From Diaporthe sp. PMI_573 (Eukaryota; Ascomycota; Sordariomycetes; Diaporthales; Diaporthaceae): 64,000 nucleotides of DNA. Numbering within the stretch: the stretch's first letter is position 1; the number at the start of each line of letters is the position of its first letter. The notes under the pieces were generated by a model, which saw only the letters and a program-made list of their open reading frames with translations, searched no databases and was not told the origin of the DNA. The translations under genes were made by a program, and so were the position numbers. The stretch is taken from assembly GCA_021399435.1 (NCBI GenBank), contig JAJTUP010000098.1, positions 146,341-210,340 of the forward strand. Reading direction: 5' to 3'. Positions 52,835 to 62,835 of this stretch are shown piece after piece.

Positions 52835-53227
52835 TTTGGGTCAATAAAGGGCGAGAGACGTGATGGCAATGCGGTCTTTGCGTAGTGAGAGACGCAGAAA
52901 TCAATAAAGAGTGTTTGTGAGAGACTGGTAAACGAGTGAGTCCTTTGTTACTGTTGCTACTTTGCCATAGAGGAGCATTGAAATAGAACGGACGAAGTAA
53001 ATATTTATTTATGTTTGTAAGCTCGGCTTTAAGATGTCTATACTACTCGCTGAGAAGTTCTCGGCATTAGGTGTACAAGGTCTCCTGTGCTGTTAAATCC
53101 GGTCTACCTAACATGAGGAAAGTACATGGCTTTAGCTTGGATGAGGTCTGCTTCTAAGAGCGATGGTAGTTAGTGAGGGGGCATTTATTTGCTAGAATTC
53201 TTCTAGTGGTTTCTGTTTCCGCAGAAT
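52835..53227. other. Intergenic
   Basis: Former promoter side of the tyrosinase pseudogene; AT-rich with no gene. Confidence 0.4.
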
Positions 53228-53315
53228 TGTATATATACAAATATACATATATACATATATACATATATACATATATACATATATACATATATACATATAT
53301 ACATATATACATATA
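53228..53315. repeat. TATACATA microsatellite
   Basis: About eleven repeats of the 8-mer TATACATA/ATATACAT. The Fot-like element is inserted at a TA at the end of this tract. Confidence 0.9.
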
Positions 53316-55640
53316 ACGTGGTTGGACACCCAGCCGCGCAGGACACCTACCCGCGCACTTTTGCTAACTCTACCAACTTTAGCCAACCCCAGCACCCACC
53401 CAGGGCAAAAGGGTCAATTGAATTTGGTACCAATTGGTGCCATCTGCTCTTAATTCCTTATTTTCAACTGATTTGGTCAATTTAGAGTTGTGGTGTGGCT
53501 GCAGTGCCAGTCTAAAGATTTAAAGTTTTGGTGGGCGGGTTTGTTTTTGGTGCGGATCGCGTCCCCATTTTTCGCGTCAGTCTCGCATCACTCTACCTAC
53601 TTAAATATTTAACACGCTAGAAATCAATATCCACAATGCCAATCTACTCAAAAGAAGAGAAAGTCCAACTAGCACTTCAGGCAATTGAGAATTCCAAAAA
53701 AAATCAAAAGAAACCCTTAAGTAGACGTCAGGCTGCTCGGATCTTTCATATCCCTGAATCTACCCTACGTGACAGGATGAACAACCGACCGCGGCGTGAA
53801 GAATCACGCGTCCACGACCATAAACTGGACCCAATTGAAGAGCAAACTCTTGTTCGATATATCATTGAGCAAGATGCACGAGGATTTCCAATGCGGCTTT
53901 CTGGTGTGGAAGACATGGCTAATCTCTTGTTGGCGTCGCGTGATGGCAAGCCTGTTGGTACCAAATGGGCTCGACGCTTCGTGGATGCACAACCAAGCTT
54001 GAAAACGAGGTTTAATCGGCCTTACGACTACCAGAGGGCCCTCTGCGAAGATCCAGAGGTTATCGGCAACTGGTTTCGGCTGCTCCGCAACATGATGGCC
54101 AAGTATGGGATCACAGACGACGACCTATACAACTTTGACGAAACTGGCTTTATGATGGGTGTGATAACCGCATCAATGGTTGTTACACGTTCTGATCGAC
54201 ATGGAAAGGCTAAATCTATACAGCCTGGAAACAGGGAATGGGCAACAGTTATTGAATGCATCAATGCGAAGGGCTGGTGTATCCCGCCGTTTGTTATTGT
54301 GCAAGGCGCCTACCACCTTGCCAACTGGACAACAGAGTCAGGCTTCCCACCAGGCTGGATAATCAAGCCTACTCCGAATGGGTGGACAGATAACGAGACT
54401 GGCCTTGACTGGATTCGGCACTTCGACAAGCATACGAAGCAACGGGCAAAGGGTGTGTACCGGATGCTTATCCTTGATGGCCATGAGAGCCATGTATCAG
54501 CGGAGTTTGAGCAGTACTGCAAAGAGCACAACATTATCCCTATCAGCATGCCACCACATTCCTCTCATCTACTCCAGCCACTAGATGTTGGATTATTCTC
54601 GCCATTAAAGCGTGCATATGGTGATGAGATCAATCTCTTCATCCGGGCCTCTATCAACCACATCACCAAGTCTGAGTTCTTCGTTGCGTTCAAGGCAGCC
54701 CACGACAAGATCTTTACGAAAGAAAATATAAAGTCTGGGTTTAGAGGAGCTGGAATCTCTCCTTGGGACCCAGATTCTGTCATTTTAAAGCTGGATATCT
54801 CCCTACAAACTCCGTTGCAATCCCTTCCTGTATCCCCTTCCAAGTGGGAATCACAAACACCCTCCAATGCCCAACAAACCGTCCAGCAATCCAGTTTTAT
54901 TAAAGGCAGGATCTCGGACCATCAAGGCAGCTCCCCTACACCAATTCTTGAGGCTGTTGATCAGCTGTCAAAGGGTTCACAAACAATGGCGCATAAAATT
55001 ACGATTTTGGAGGATCGGGTCCGCACACTTGAGAATGCCAATCTAGCACTCGCCAAACGCCGGAGGGCTAAGAGAACCCGAGTGCAGCTTGGAGGGGCAC
55101 TTAGCATCGAGGATTCCCAGGCAATAATTGAAGAGAAACAAAAGGGGAAGCGGCCAGCTGGTGAAATGGCTGGTAGTGCTGAGGAGGCGGCCCGTGGCGG
55201 ACCGAGTAAACGACGATGTGGCAACTGCGGTGAGACTGGGCATTATGCAAAAACTTGTGGGAAAGATGTAGAAGGGTCTAGTCAGTTAGATTCTGAGTGT
55301 ATAATAGTACATTCTTAAGCGGTCCGCGGCGGACCGCCCAAATAGTTGACCTGGCTGGTGTTTATTGACGTTGATCCTGCATGTCTGAAATGCTCCATTT
55401 TGGTGGGGAAGCTGATTTCCCCACCAAAAGTCAGTCACTTCAGACTGGCACTGCAGTTACGCCAACACCTTTAAATTGACCAAATCAATTGAAAATAAGG
55501 AATTAAGAGCAGATGGCACCAATTGGTACCAAATTCAATTGACCCTTTTGCCCTGGGTGGGTGCTGGGGTTGGCTAAAATTGGTAGAGTTAGCAAAAGTG
55601 CGCGGGTAGGTGTCCTGCGCGGCTGGGTGTCCAACCACGT
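53316..55640 (+). mobile_element. Fot-like pogo transposon with long TIRs, complete
   Basis: A 2,325-bp element, ACGTGGTTGGACACCCAGCC ... its complement, flanked by TA (53314-53315 and 55641-55642). The terminal inverted repeats are unusually long: about 170 bp almost perfect (two mismatches found by eye) and similarity to about 215 bp. The transposase frame is intact. A degraded relative is at 60252-62678. Confidence 0.93.
53636..55318 (+). CDS. Fot/pogo transposase (560 aa) with C-terminal CCHC knuckle, intact
   Basis: Start MPIYSKEEKVQLALQAIE. N-terminal helix-turn-helix (RQAARIFHIPESTLRDRM, about 29-46), CENP-B-type DNA-binding domain (LVRYIIEQDARGFPMRLSGV ... WARRFVDAQPSLKTRF), and a DDE_1 core with YNFDETGFMMG, LILDGHESHVSAEFEQYC and QPLDVGLFSPLKRAYG as the three Asp motifs. 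From about 430 there is a coiled coil (ITILEDRVRTLENANLAL) and then a CCHC zinc knuckle CGNCGETGHYAKTC (about 531-544), an add-on seen in some fungal pogo transposases. No stops or frameshifts; the element is a good candidate for current mobility. Confidence 0.92.
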   Translation: MPIYSKEEKVQLALQAIENSKKNQKKPLSRRQAARIFHIPESTLRDRMNNRPRREESRVHDHKLDPIEEQTLVRYIIEQDARGFPMRLSGVEDMANLLLASRDGKPVGTKWARRFVDAQPSLKTRFNRPYDYQRALCEDPEVIGNWFRLLRNMMAKYGITDDDLYNFDETGFMMGVITASMVVTRSDRHGKAKSIQPGNREWATVIECINAKGWCIPPFVIVQGAYHLANWTTESGFPPGWIIKPTPNGWTDNETGLDWIRHFDKHTKQRAKGVYRMLILDGHESHVSAEFEQYCKEHNIIPISMPPHSSHLLQPLDVGLFSPLKRAYGDEINLFIRASINHITKSEFFVAFKAAHDKIFTKENIKSGFRGAGISPWDPDSVILKLDISLQTPLQSLPVSPSKWESQTPSNAQQTVQQSSFIKGRISDHQGSSPTPILEAVDQLSKGSQTMAHKITILEDRVRTLENANLALAKRRRAKRTRVQLGGALSIEDSQAIIEEKQKGKRPAGEMAGSAEEAARGGPSKRRCGNCGETGHYAKTCGKDVEGSSQLDSECIIVHS

Positions 55641-55734
55641 TATATAACCTGCCATGGTTTCTTCGCTCTCTTCCGCGATTCATTCCTTCTCTATCCTGCG
55701 ACAACCATCCTCTACTTTCTTCCTCATCGCCAGG

Positions 55735-55920
55735 AAGGCCAGCCTCGCCGCGAGGGCCCTCGTTTCCCAGTGGGTCAACGCCAGCCCGAGGCTGCTCTGA
55801 TTCATAAGGAATTGAACCAACTGGTCCTCCTGATGGTCTGAAAGAAGCCTCTGAGGCTCAGCGGCATCACGATGACTTTGTGTGCCGTCACGGCGGTGGC
55901 GAAGGGTCTTCTGCAGCCTC
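55735..55920 (-). pseudogene. pogo transposase fragment
   Basis: The minus strand matches 40965-41115 of the intact 39.5-kb element (ALTHWETRALAARLA, SDHQEDQLVQFLMNQSS against ALTRWETRALAARMA, SDDQEDRLALFLINQSS). A further orphan scrap of that family, lying next to the unrelated Fot-like element. Confidence 0.75.
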
Positions 55921-56271
55921 TACACATCCTCCCATGCCTGTGCAGGCACGGCCTGATATTGATCGTTGGTGGCTGCCTAATGACAGGGGGTGATAAAACA
56001 TAATCAAGCAATGAGTATATAAGGCTAGCGGAGCAGCGAATGAGTTTGCCTATTCGCAACGGGCACGCTGCCAGTGAAGTAGATAGGTGCACAGGCCAAT
56101 CGGCCAATCACGTGATCCTGCCAGTTGCTCATAGCTACAGAGTAGACTTCTACAGGCTGCAGCCTCTGGCTGCAACTGTCAGATGTGACAGGTGCTTTGG
56201 GCTAGGTGCCTGAGGCATCAATGGTTGAATCATGACAAAACCAGCCCCCTTACGGGTGGGGTCCCACCAAG
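55921..56271. other. Intergenic
   Basis: No gene; leads into the 100-bp repeat. Confidence 0.35.
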
Positions 56272-56371
56272 GAACCAAGACAAGACATCATCACAATACA
56301 CCCAGTTACCACCCCATCAATTGGACCATAATTACACGTCCCACATACCTAAAAGGGTGATAATCTGACAG
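56272..56371 (-). repeat. 100-bp dispersed repeat, copy B
   Basis: Inverted copy of 1913-2011. It lies about 110 bases upstream of the BTB-like gene, so it may overlap that gene's promoter. Confidence 0.8.
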
Positions 56372-56483
56372 CAACCTTCCTTCTAGACAACAGCGAATCG
56401 ACCACCAATCAACCCAACCATCGTATACGTATACGTGACGGATGGGTGCAACCAAACTCTAGCACCGAGCTTACCTCCTATCA

Positions 56484-57899
56484 ATGCTCCCTGCCCTTGC
56501 GAACCAAAAACGAGGGGTAGCCCCAGGTGGTAATCGTCGAACCTCCAAATTCCTCTCGACTTCGGCTGCCCAGAAAATTACCCACTGGTCTCTCATCATG
56601 GCTGAGATTGTTGAGTTAGACCCGCAGGGAGACACCATACTGATTCTCCATAACGCAAATGCCCCATTTGCTGTATGGGACAAGTACGCTGAATGGGAAA
56701 GCCCTTTGGTAACAACCCCTGCATTGCAATTCTATCCGAATCTGTACGAAGACACATTCCGACGCATCGATTCCACCAAGTTCGGGGACAAGTTCGTGGA
56801 CGAGGAGGACGAATACCCCCCTCCCAAAGCGGTATATGGCGAAGAAGTGGCCGTCGAAGAATCGCCAGATGAAGTTGCTGAGCCCGACTCTATGGAACCT
56901 CCCGCAGTATCTCCACCGATGATCCAGGGAGAGTACTCACCAACAGCATCGTCTCCAACATGGCGATCGTTGACGCCGATCAAACATCACCAGGGCCAAC
57001 GACAACTGCAAATGCGACTCTCATCTAGCCATTTGAGATTGGCTTCAAACTACTTCAAGAGGATGTGGAACGGTCCCTGGAAAGAGAATTCAACAGGGCC
57101 GGATCACTGCTCTGTGGAAGCAGAAGACTGGGATCCAGCTGCTTTGTTGATTGTGATGAATATTATACACGGGCACAATCGGAGCGTTCCCAGAACTGTA
57201 AGCCTTGAGATGCTCGCCAAGGTTGCCATGTTGGTGGATTATTACGAGTGCCATGAACGGGTGGAACTCTTTTCCGCGATCTGGATCGAGAACTTGAGAC
57301 ATCAGCTACCGAAGACATACGACAGAGACCTCGTCTTGTGGCTTCTTGTGTCCTGGGTATTTTCCCAGGCCAATATCTTCAAGCTGATATCGAAGATCGC
57401 ACTCATGGAATGCCGAGGTCCATTACAAACGTTGAACTTACCGATCCCAGCAACTGTAGTCGGTAAAGCATTTCAAATCCAGACTAGTTATGTGCCATTC
57501 CAGCTAAGCAATGTTGCAGGTATGATTGATCAAAAAAGACAGGAGTCAGTCAACAATGTTATCACCCTCCTACATAATCTCCTCACATACTTCCGCGATA
57601 CTCGAGATGTATGTTCCTTCGAGTGTTCATCAATTCTCCTTGGTGCGCTCACAAAGGGGATGCGAGCGTTGCATCTGTTCAACAAACCACCGTCAATTAG
57701 CTACAGTTTTGCGGCGATCGTGAGGCATACACGAAATATGCGTTCACCAGAATGGAGCTCTGTTAGGATGGATCGATGTCGTGGATACCATGAAAGACAC
57801 TCTTGTCACATTTCGTCTTACATTAATCCGGTTCTCGACGATTTGGAGGCTGCGTTGAGGGGTTTGAATTTGAAGGATTTTTGTCCTGATAGAAGCTAA
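56484..57899 (+). CDS. BTB/POZ-like fungal protein
   Basis: Intronless frame of 471 residues. Either ATG 56484 (MLPALANQKRG) or the internal MAEIVELDPQGD at about residue 39 is the start; the latter gives the usual N-terminus of the family. Fungal BTB pattern: IVELDPQGDTILILHNANAP, an acidic insertion (about 100-160), then RLSSSHLRLASNYFKRMWNG and AALLIVMNIIHGHNRSVPR with LAKVAMLVDYYECHERVELF. BTB domains mediate dimerisation or Cullin-3 binding; the many fungal paralogues are uncharacterised. The C-terminal part is helical, with several Cys/His (CRGYHERHSCHIS). The frame is clean, with dispersed repeat copy B just upstream. Confidence 0.7.
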   Translation: MLPALANQKRGVAPGGNRRTSKFLSTSAAQKITHWSLIMAEIVELDPQGDTILILHNANAPFAVWDKYAEWESPLVTTPALQFYPNLYEDTFRRIDSTKFGDKFVDEEDEYPPPKAVYGEEVAVEESPDEVAEPDSMEPPAVSPPMIQGEYSPTASSPTWRSLTPIKHHQGQRQLQMRLSSSHLRLASNYFKRMWNGPWKENSTGPDHCSVEAEDWDPAALLIVMNIIHGHNRSVPRTVSLEMLAKVAMLVDYYECHERVELFSAIWIENLRHQLPKTYDRDLVLWLLVSWVFSQANIFKLISKIALMECRGPLQTLNLPIPATVVGKAFQIQTSYVPFQLSNVAGMIDQKRQESVNNVITLLHNLLTYFRDTRDVCSFECSSILLGALTKGMRALHLFNKPPSISYSFAAIVRHTRNMRSPEWSSVRMDRCRGYHERHSCHISSYINPVLDDLEAALRGLNLKDFCPDRS

Positions 57900-59251
57900 A
57901 CGGAGTTTCGTAATATTGTACCGAGCTATACAGTACAAAACTAGCCGCGTTACCTAGTCTACCTTCCCTTGCTAAACCAGGCTAAGATGCCTAAGTGCGT
58001 CTTTCTATTAAATCAAGTTCAAGGTTGATGCATCTATCCCTGAACCGTAGAGGAAAACTCCGTAATCATATCAGTAGGCTCTCGGTTGTAGCTAATCGTC
58101 ACGGCGGATGATATAGACGGTGGAAATAGTCCGAGTAACCCGTAGACTTTATCTTGGAGGTGAGTTCGTCAGGCTAAGCTTCTTTGACGACGGGTAAGGG
58201 AGGCATGGAGAAGTCCTCGAAGAGATTGATGGAATCGATGTGCCGCTATGTGTGCACGTGTTACCCGTCTCGTAAATCTTATATATTATAGGCTGATGCT
58301 TAGTAGTATTGAGAGGAGGTAGTAATAGTAAGAGGCTGGGACCGGACCTAAGCCCAGGAGGGGAGCAGAGGATTCGGAAGGCTCGACGGCAAAGATGTCC
58401 GATCCGATAGATCACGCCGTATATAAACGGTCCCGAGGGCCGGGGGAGGGACTGGGATCTGGGGGCTCGGGGCTCAGGGGTTGGCGAAAAGGGGCGTTGG
58501 TCTTTGTGTGGAGCGCCACAAGCTCTTTTCCTTTGTTTCAGTGGCTTAGAAGAGCTTAGATCGCTAGGTGGCCTGAGCGGACGGGCGAGAATGGGCGCGG
58601 AAAGAAGAGCCCTTTTCGTTCCTCAAGGGCATTCTACGTCACTGTGTAGCGAACCACCCTGCGTAGCGAGCCAAAGGCTGGATACTTTGACTTTAGAGCA
58701 ACCTCAGCTTCCCATCTCTGTTCAAATTTGATCAAAATTTTTGCGAATCCTCTTAAAGATCATATCAGAATCCCGAGACGCCTTTCAATCGGCATTTTCC
58801 ACTATCGTCGCCCGTGTTATTGCCTGATTTGCGGATGGCCTCGTTTTATGACATTTCAGACTCCTGCCACCACAGTTCCACCACCAGGCTCTCATCACTC
58901 GTACTACTAAAAAATCAGTATTATTCGACCTTCTGAGCATCCTCCACAGTTTATAAAAGCTCTCGTCAACCCGTGGGTGCTGCACGGATTGAATAATGCA
59001 ACCTCACCGTACGGATTAGTACCTTCCAAAATGACGTAACCGCGGTCGGTCCTTAACGCCGATGGCATAGACAGACAAGCCATAATTCGTACTTACATAA
59101 CTTAATGTGGCTGTGGCCTTCGCCCATTGGGCACATGGTGAGACCGGGCTTCGAGACACGGCCATACCAGGCCCCTAACCTAAACTTGGGTAGTTAAACG
59201 CTATTCAGCGAGATGTTCCTCTGAAGATCTGGATATGAAAGCATCAACTAA
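57900..59251. other. Intergenic, about 1.3 kb
   Basis: Short frames only (58149-58415 minus, 58504-58731 plus, 58728-58910 plus), none with a recognisable domain. Nothing supported. Confidence 0.4.
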
Positions 59252-59743
59252 TTGGCTGTTGGAGCTCACAGCAAATCCGAATACTACCATGGTGAAGAAG
59301 AACAAGGCCGTGTTTCTAACAAATACAAGCGCTGGCTGCTGAGTACTTCAGAGGCTGACAGCAAGGTAAGTAACCCATATGAGTACTGGCATTCTAGGCG
59401 CAAGAAGTTCCCGAGGCTATCGATAATGGCCCTTGACTTTTTATCGATCCCACCGATGTCTGCTAAGTGCAAGAGGCTATTTTCGGCCGCTAGGCGCATA
59501 GTTGCCCCCATTCGGAGTCGACTGGAAGCCACGATAATTGGGATGGCTCAGTGTCTCCGATCTTGGCTGTGTTCTAGACTAGTTGACGAGCTCAAGAGCT
59601 TCTTGCTCGTCAATCCTGAAATCTCCAGGGGCAAGGACACGAGCTATAGTGAAGAAGAGGAGGCATGGTTAGCTGCAGAACGAGAGCACGAGAGTGACGA
59701 GACGGCCTGTGGGGAGAACGAGAAAGGATTGATCATGTATTAA
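59252..59743 (+). pseudogene. hAT transposase dimerisation-domain fragment (hAT-2-like)
   Basis: The frame holds NPYEYWHSRRKKFPRLSIMA, PPMSAKCKRLFSAARR and IVAPIRSRLEATIIG, the C-terminal dimerisation domain, then an acidic tail ending at TAA 59741-59743. It is closest in style to the 938-1371 fragment (YWHRKRATYPRLAQMAL, PMSADVERLFSACGQM). The sequence after it to about 59920 (repeated TCCAC/GTGGA motifs) may be its subterminal region. The N-terminal and catalytic parts are missing. Confidence 0.75.
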
Positions 59744-60251
59744 TTGTCAGACGTTTGTTCCACCGGATGTCAATTCCACCCACTTCAACTCCACAGGGAG
59801 CTTCGGTTGATCAACTCCACACAGGTGATGCGGTGGGACGTCCACTCAATTCAATATGCCCTCGATAGTGGATTGAATTGAGTTGATCGCCACCCTGTCT
59901 CGGACTCCATGAGTGCTAAACATTACGGCACTATAAGTGTTAAAACGAAAATAAGACAAACAGATTGTTAGCAACCGAGATTTCTCAGCTAAGACTATAC
60001 TATGTAACCCAAACTCGACGTTTTGTTATATGGTGGGATATATATATCTACAGTGTTACAGTAACGACTTATCTTTAAACCCAAGATTTGCTTTACACCT
60101 CCAGAAGTACTAGCTTATAAACAAAGTACAGTCCTTTCGAGATGTTATACGACATAATAAGCACAAAAGTACCACACATATTTTAAAGGCGGAGGCGGCG
60201 TTAGCCGCGGGTGCATTTATGCGAGGTTGGTAAACTTTTTGAAAACGGATA
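59744..60251. other. Non-coding, hAT subterminal-like then AT-rich
   Basis: To about 59920 short TCCAC and TTGAATTGAGTTGATC motifs in both orientations; then AT-rich sequence up to the TA target of the RIP-degraded element. Confidence 0.35.
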
Positions 60252-60260
60252 ACGTGGTTT

Positions 60261-60310
60261 ATCAGTCAGTGGCGCAGATCAGTCAGTGGCGCAGATCAGT
60301 CAGTGGCGCA
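60261..60310. repeat. 17-bp tandem repeat, 3 units (left TIR)
   Basis: Three units of ATCAGTCAGTGGCGCAG-type sequence just inside the left end of the RIP-degraded element, complementary to the seven-unit array at its right end. Confidence 0.9.
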
Positions 60311-60647
60311 CCTTTGCTAACTTTACCAACTTTAGCCAACCCCAGCACCCGCCCAGGGCAAATTTATTAATAAAAGTTGGCAATAATTAGTGCTAACTAG
60401 TTTAAATTACTTATTTCTAATTGATTTAGTTAATTTAAAGTTGTGGGTGGGGCTGCAGTGCCAGTCTAAAGTAGCCGACTTTTGGTGGGAAAATTGGCTT
60501 CCACACCAAAATGGAGCATTTTAGCTATGCAGAATCAACCTTAATCTACACCAGCCAGACCAACTATTCGGGCGGACCGCCGCAGACCGCTTATAAATAT
60601 ACTATTATATACTCGGAATCTAACTGAATAGACTCTTCTACATCTTT

Positions 60648-62273
60648 CTAACAAGTTGTTGCATAATGCCTAGTCTTGCCGCAGTTGCTATATCGTTGTT
60701 TGCTTGGTCTGCTGCGGACCGCCTTCTCTGCGCTACTACCGATTTTACCAGCTGGCCGCTTCCCCTTTTGTTTTTCCTCAATTATTGCCTGGGAATCCTT
60801 AATACTAAGTGCCCCTCTAAGCTGTACCCAACTTCTTTTAGCTCTTCGGCGCTTGGCAAGCCCTATATTAGCTTTCTCAAGAGTATAGACTCGATCATTC
60901 AAAAGAGTAATCTAATGTGCTATTGCTTGTGCACCCTTTGTGAACTTCTCAACTGCCTGGATAATTAATATAGGAGAGCTCCCCTAATGGGCAGATATTC
61001 TGCCCTTGATGAAACTTAATTGCTGGACAATCTAGTAGGTATTGGAAGGCATTTGTGACTCCCATTTTGATGGTGACACAGGAAGGGATTGTACTGGAGT
61101 CTGTAGGTGGATGTCCAGCTTGGAAATAACAGAATCTAGGTCCTATAGAGAAATCCCAGCTCCTCTAAACCCAGACTTTATATTTTCTTCCGTAAAGACC
61201 TTGTTGTAGGCTGCCTTAAACGCGACAAAGAACTTGGATTTAGTGATGTGGTTGATAGAGGCCTGGATGAAGAGGTTGATCTGGTCGCCGTATGCATGCT
61301 TTAATGGCAAATATAATGCAACATCTAATGGCTAAAGTAAATAAGACAAATGTGGCGGCATGTTGATAGGGATAATGTTGTTTTCTGTGCAGTACTGTTT
61401 AAACTTTGCCGATACATGGCTTTTGTGGCCATTAAGGATAAGCATCCGGTATTTGCCCTTAGTCTGCTGTTTTGTATGCTTATTGAAGTGCTGAACCCAT
61501 TCTAGACCCGTCTTATTATCTGTCTACCTATTTAGAGTAGGCTTGATTATCTAGCTTAGTGGGAAGCCTGACTCTATTGTCTAGTTGGCAAGGTGGTAGG
61601 CGCCCTGGATAATTACAAATGGTGGGATACACCAGCCCTTTGCATTGATGCATTTAATAACTGTTGCCTATTCCCAGTTTCCAGGCTGTACAGATTTGGC
61701 CTTTCCATGTCGATTAACACGTATAACAACCAATAATGCGGTTATTATACCTATTATAAAGCCAGTTTTGTCGAAGTTATATAGGTTGTTATCTGTGATC
61801 CCATACTTGGCTATTATGTTGTGAAGGAGTTGGAACTAGTTCCTAATGACCTTAGGATCTTTGCAGAGGGCCCTCTGGTGGTTATAAGGCCGATTAAACT
61901 TGGTCTTTAAGGCTGGTTGTGCATCCACGAAGCGTCGGGCCTAGCGCTTACCGACAGGCTTGCCATTATGCGATGCCAACAAGAGGTTGGCTATATCTTC
62001 CATACCAGAAAGTTGCATTGGAAATCCTCGAGCATCTTGCTTAACGATACATCGGACAAGCGTCTGCTCTTCGATTGGGTTAAGTTTATGGTGGTTGACG
62101 CGTAATTTACTGCGGTTGTGTTGGTTGTTTATCTTCCTGCAGAGCGTAGTTTTAGGGACGTTGAAGATACGTGTAGCTTGACGGGTACTTAAGGGCTTCT
62201 TTTTGTTTTTTTGGGAGTTCTTAATTGCCGAAAGCGCCAGATTGATTTTATCTTCTTTTGAGTAGATTGGCAT
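60648..62273 (-). pseudogene. Degenerate Fot-like transposase
   Basis: Starts MPIYSKEDKINLALSAIKNS at 62273 and stays open to about 61941 (PIEEQTLVRCIVKQDARGFP), then is broken by many stops. The C-terminal part is open again from 60902 (LEKANIGLAKRRRAKRSW ... SNCGKTRHYATTC, knuckle partly degraded). Where the intact copy has CTACTCCAGCCACTAGATG (third catalytic Asp region), this copy has TTACTTTAGCCATTAGATG, turning the Gln codon into a stop by C-to-T. Same family as the 53.6-kb transposase. Confidence 0.88.
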
Positions 62274-62552
62274 AATTGTTGTTGGTTTCTAGCGTGTTGA
62301 ATATATAAGTAGGTGAAGTAATGCAAGACTGATGCGAAAAATGGAGACGCGATCTGCACCAAAAACAAACCTGCCTACCAAAACTTTAAATCTTTAGACT
62401 AGCACTGTAGCCATACCATGCCTCTAAATTAATGAAATCAATTAGAAATAAGTAATTCAGACTAGTTGGCACCAATTGGTGCCAACTTTTATTAATAATT
62501 TTGCCCTGGGCGGGTGCTGGGGTTGGCTAAAGTTGGTAAAGTTAGCAAAGGT

Positions 62553-62671
62553 GCGCCACTGACTGATCTGCGCCACTGACTGATCTGCGCCACTGACTGA
62601 TCTGCGCCACTGACTGATCTGCGCCACTGACTGATCTGCGCCACTGACTGATCTGCGCCACTGACTGATAA
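62553..62671. repeat. 17-bp tandem repeat, 7 units (right TIR)
   Basis: GCGCCACTGACTGATCT repeated seven times, the last unit running into AAACCACGT, the element end. The same unit is present three times in the left terminal repeat. The intact relative at 53.3 kb lacks this satellite. Confidence 0.92.
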
Positions 62672-62835
62672 ACCACGTTAGTAGTATTGATAATACATCT
62701 CTGCACCAAGCGATTACGGCGGGCTTATTGGCAAGTATTGAACTCTTAGTTACACGAACAGTAAGATTCGCAAATGATATATATTGGTAGAGAAAATAAA
62801 AGTCAGACAAAATCCACTGTCTCACAAGATCCATC

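Larger units (their letters stand above)
60252..62678 (-). mobile_element. RIP-degraded Fot-like element
   Basis: 2,427 bp between TA dinucleotides (60250-60251, 62679-62680), with ends ACGTGGTTTATCAGTCAGTG and its complement. The subterminal regions are homologous to the intact 53.3-kb element (GCTAACTTTACCAACTTTAG, CCAACCCCAGCACCCGCCCAGGG). The transposase on the minus strand is full of stops. Differences from the intact copy are dominated by C-to-T and G-to-A, as expected from RIP. The terminal repeats contain 17-bp tandem units, three on one side and seven on the other. Confidence 0.88.

Noticed and set aside
53192..53395. Minus-strand frame with repeated YVYMYICI peptide
   Set aside because: It is merely the translation of the TATACATA microsatellite and the transposon end.
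62553..62671. CRISPR-like regular repeats
   Set aside because: Units are directly adjacent without spacers, lie in a transposon end, and the genome is eukaryotic.
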